In this document: piece by piece, positions 62,961-64,000 of the stretch | Layout: each line of letters begins with the position of its first letter | Position numbering within the stretch: the stretch's first letter is position 1 | Assembly (NCBI GenBank): GCA_018398805.1 | Contig: JAGFBZ010000855.1 | Span: 186,001-250,000, forward strand | Direction: 5' to 3' | From: Hirundichthys speculiger | Lineage: Eukaryota > Chordata > Actinopteri > Beloniformes > Exocoetidae | DNA: 64,000 nt | Made by a program: the position numbers and the translations under genes | The notes under the pieces: model-generated | What the model was told of the DNA's origin: nothing | Databases searched by the model: none | The model's input: only the letters and a program-made list of their open reading frames with translations

Positions 62961-63417
62961 GTCCATAGATGTAAACAATGCCCTTGGGGGTCTGCTTTTT
63001 GTACCATTGTATGACTATTCCCACTTTTTGTCTGTAGGTGTTTGTTTGTCTGGTGGTGATACTCACCAGCTCCATTGTGGTGATAGCCTACGTGGTCCTC
63101 CTGCCTCTGGTCCTGAACACTTACTCACCGGCGTGGATTGCTTGGCATGTTTGTTATGGACATTGGAACCTCATCATGATAGCGTTCCATTACTACAAAG
63201 CTGCCAAGACCTTGCCTGGGTCTCCCCCTACAGTAGGACATGAACTCTGCTTCTCCGCTCAGCAGAAAAGGTTTGAATTATCTGGTAATCTGTCTGTACT
63301 AATGCAATAAATGCTGTCTTTCTTTCAGGAAAAAAATGACAGGCCATTTGTCTCCGTCTGCAAAAAGTGCATCATTCCAAAACCAGCAAGAACACATCAC
63401 TGTGGTATCTGTAACAG
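61384..63417 (+). CDS. zdhhc16: ZDHHC16 palmitoyltransferase, N-terminal three coding exons; gene continues beyond the window
   Basis: This is a DHHC-type S-acyltransferase of the endomembrane system that palmitoylates proteins such as phospholamban in mammals. Exons seen: 61384-61617, 63038-63232, 63329-63417 (phase 2 at the end, donor GTGAGT). Exon 1 encodes a basic N-terminus and SLYFNSL, then FEPVFLTVDYVTRWFGM. Exon 2 encodes two hydrophobic segments (VFVCLVVILTSSIVVIAYVV and the following LLPLVL), then WHVCYGHWNLIMIAFHYYKA, closely matching the human WHFFYSHWNLILIVFHYYQA. Exon 3 begins the cysteine-rich domain, CKKC-PKPARTHHCGICNR. The DHHC motif itself must lie in the next exon, off the right edge. 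The start ATG at 61384 is chosen because the ATG at 61377 opens a different, short frame. Fish duplicates (16a/16b) cannot be told apart here. Confidence 0.93.
61803..61905 (+). repeat. Second copy of the CATCC-type interspersed repeat
   Basis: GTCCATCCTTCATGTATACC, then CACTTCCTACAGCTGAGGGT and GGGCCTGCTCGAGCCTAACC resemble the repeat at 36628-36765. It lies in the first coding intron of zdhhc16. Confidence 0.45.
62565..62665. repeat. Imperfect tandem and inverted repeat cluster
   Basis: GAGACCACCCACAGT occurs at 62574-62588 and again, after a C/T-rich segment, at 62650-62664. Its partial inverse (CAGTGGTCTCCCTAC) follows the first copy, so short hairpins can form. It lies in the zdhhc16 intron and is probably a small locally duplicated repeat. 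Confidence 0.6.
62888..62961. repeat. (CA)n then (TA)n microsatellite
   Basis: CA units (62888-62917) pass into TA units in the same zdhhc16 intron, 77 bases before the exon at 63038. Confidence 0.9.
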
Positions 63418-64000
63418 GTGAGTCAATGCCATTTCTCCTTCGTTTGATCATTTCTTTTATGAGTGTTTCATGAGTGACAAGTGTTTTGCTCTGTGAAAGT
63501 AAAATATCAGTGTATGCTTGCTATTCCCCCTTCTCTGGCATTTGCCTCCTTTTTGTTAAAATGAAGAATGTTCTCATGAAACTGCACCCACAATAAGTTT
63601 CATTTACTCTATCCTCCTGTTTCTCAAGTGACCTTGCAACATGTTGCAAACTGTGCTATGTATGACATCACTATCTGCCTAGCAACAGACGTTTTCTGAG
63701 GTGTGTCAAATTTTAATAAAAGCAACCTGCAGCTGAGAAACTGCGGAGAACGCCATCAGAAACTCAGCAGACGGACCTCGTTGTCCATGCTGTGTTTCTC
63801 TCGGTTTCCCCTTCTGCAGAAGCAAAAACTGACATCAGCTGTCTCTCTCGTCTCATTCCTAGTTACGTGAACAATAGTTTGAAGTGTAAGGTTTAGACCT
63901 AACATGCTCATTTAGACTTTTTTGATGATCTGACCACCCAAAGCTGTGTTGGTGCGTAATACATTCTCTTTTGTTGCACCATATCTGGTCTTACTGACTG

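Overview
The window is a piece of vertebrate nuclear DNA, almost certainly from a ray-finned (teleost) fish. Genes are split into short exons with GT/AG introns. Exon order and sizes match the human orthologues. The introns hold fish-type repeats: Tc1-like and hAT transposons, a tRNA-derived SINE, LINE fragments, and long (CA)n and (TA)n runs. No bacterial, phage or CRISPR-like feature was seen.

Layout, left to right. (1) 1-8155, + strand: the last nine coding exons of oga (O-GlcNAcase, MGEA5), covering the C-terminal 437 residues, followed by a 3'UTR of about 2.4 kb. A hAT-type element with a perfect 8-bp target duplication sits in one intron. (2) 11188-13990, + strand: the complete five-exon npm3 (nucleoplasmin 3). 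(3) 14.0-23.1 kb: a gene-poor interval with a Tc1-like element that carries a nested SINE. (4) 23687-33750, - strand: trim8 in six coding exons. Exon 5 is one base shorter than the human exon, and this breaks the reading frame. (5) 34869-35813: a transposon with terminal inverted repeats. (6) 38162-49426, - strand: the complete 12-exon sufu (Suppressor of Fused), with a rearranged Tc1-like element in an intron. (7) 49.4-54.9 kb: no firmly identified gene; a minus-strand 3' end lies near 51.4 kb. (8) 54879-60007, - strand: mettl18 in two coding exons. (9) From about 60.42 kb, + strand: the first exons of zdhhc16, running off the right edge. mettl18 and zdhhc16 are head to head over a promoter of roughly 0.4 kb that holds a ZNF143-like site.

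From general knowledge of the human map, oga-npm3 and sufu-trim8 are neighbours on 10q24 with the same relative orientation, and ZDHHC16 is also on 10q24. METTL18 is on human chromosome 1, so a rearrangement separates it from this block. The genes are not a functional operon. Their products act in nutrient-linked O-GlcNAc cycling (oga), histone chaperoning (npm3), ubiquitin signalling (trim8), Hedgehog repression (sufu), histidine methylation of a ribosomal protein (mettl18) and protein palmitoylation (zdhhc16).

I did not find a convincing undescribed biological system. The points most worth checking are the trim8 frame break, the shared mettl18/zdhhc16 promoter with its upstream ORFs, the internally duplicated Tc1 element in sufu, and two minus-strand stretches of protein-like sequence with no assigned gene.
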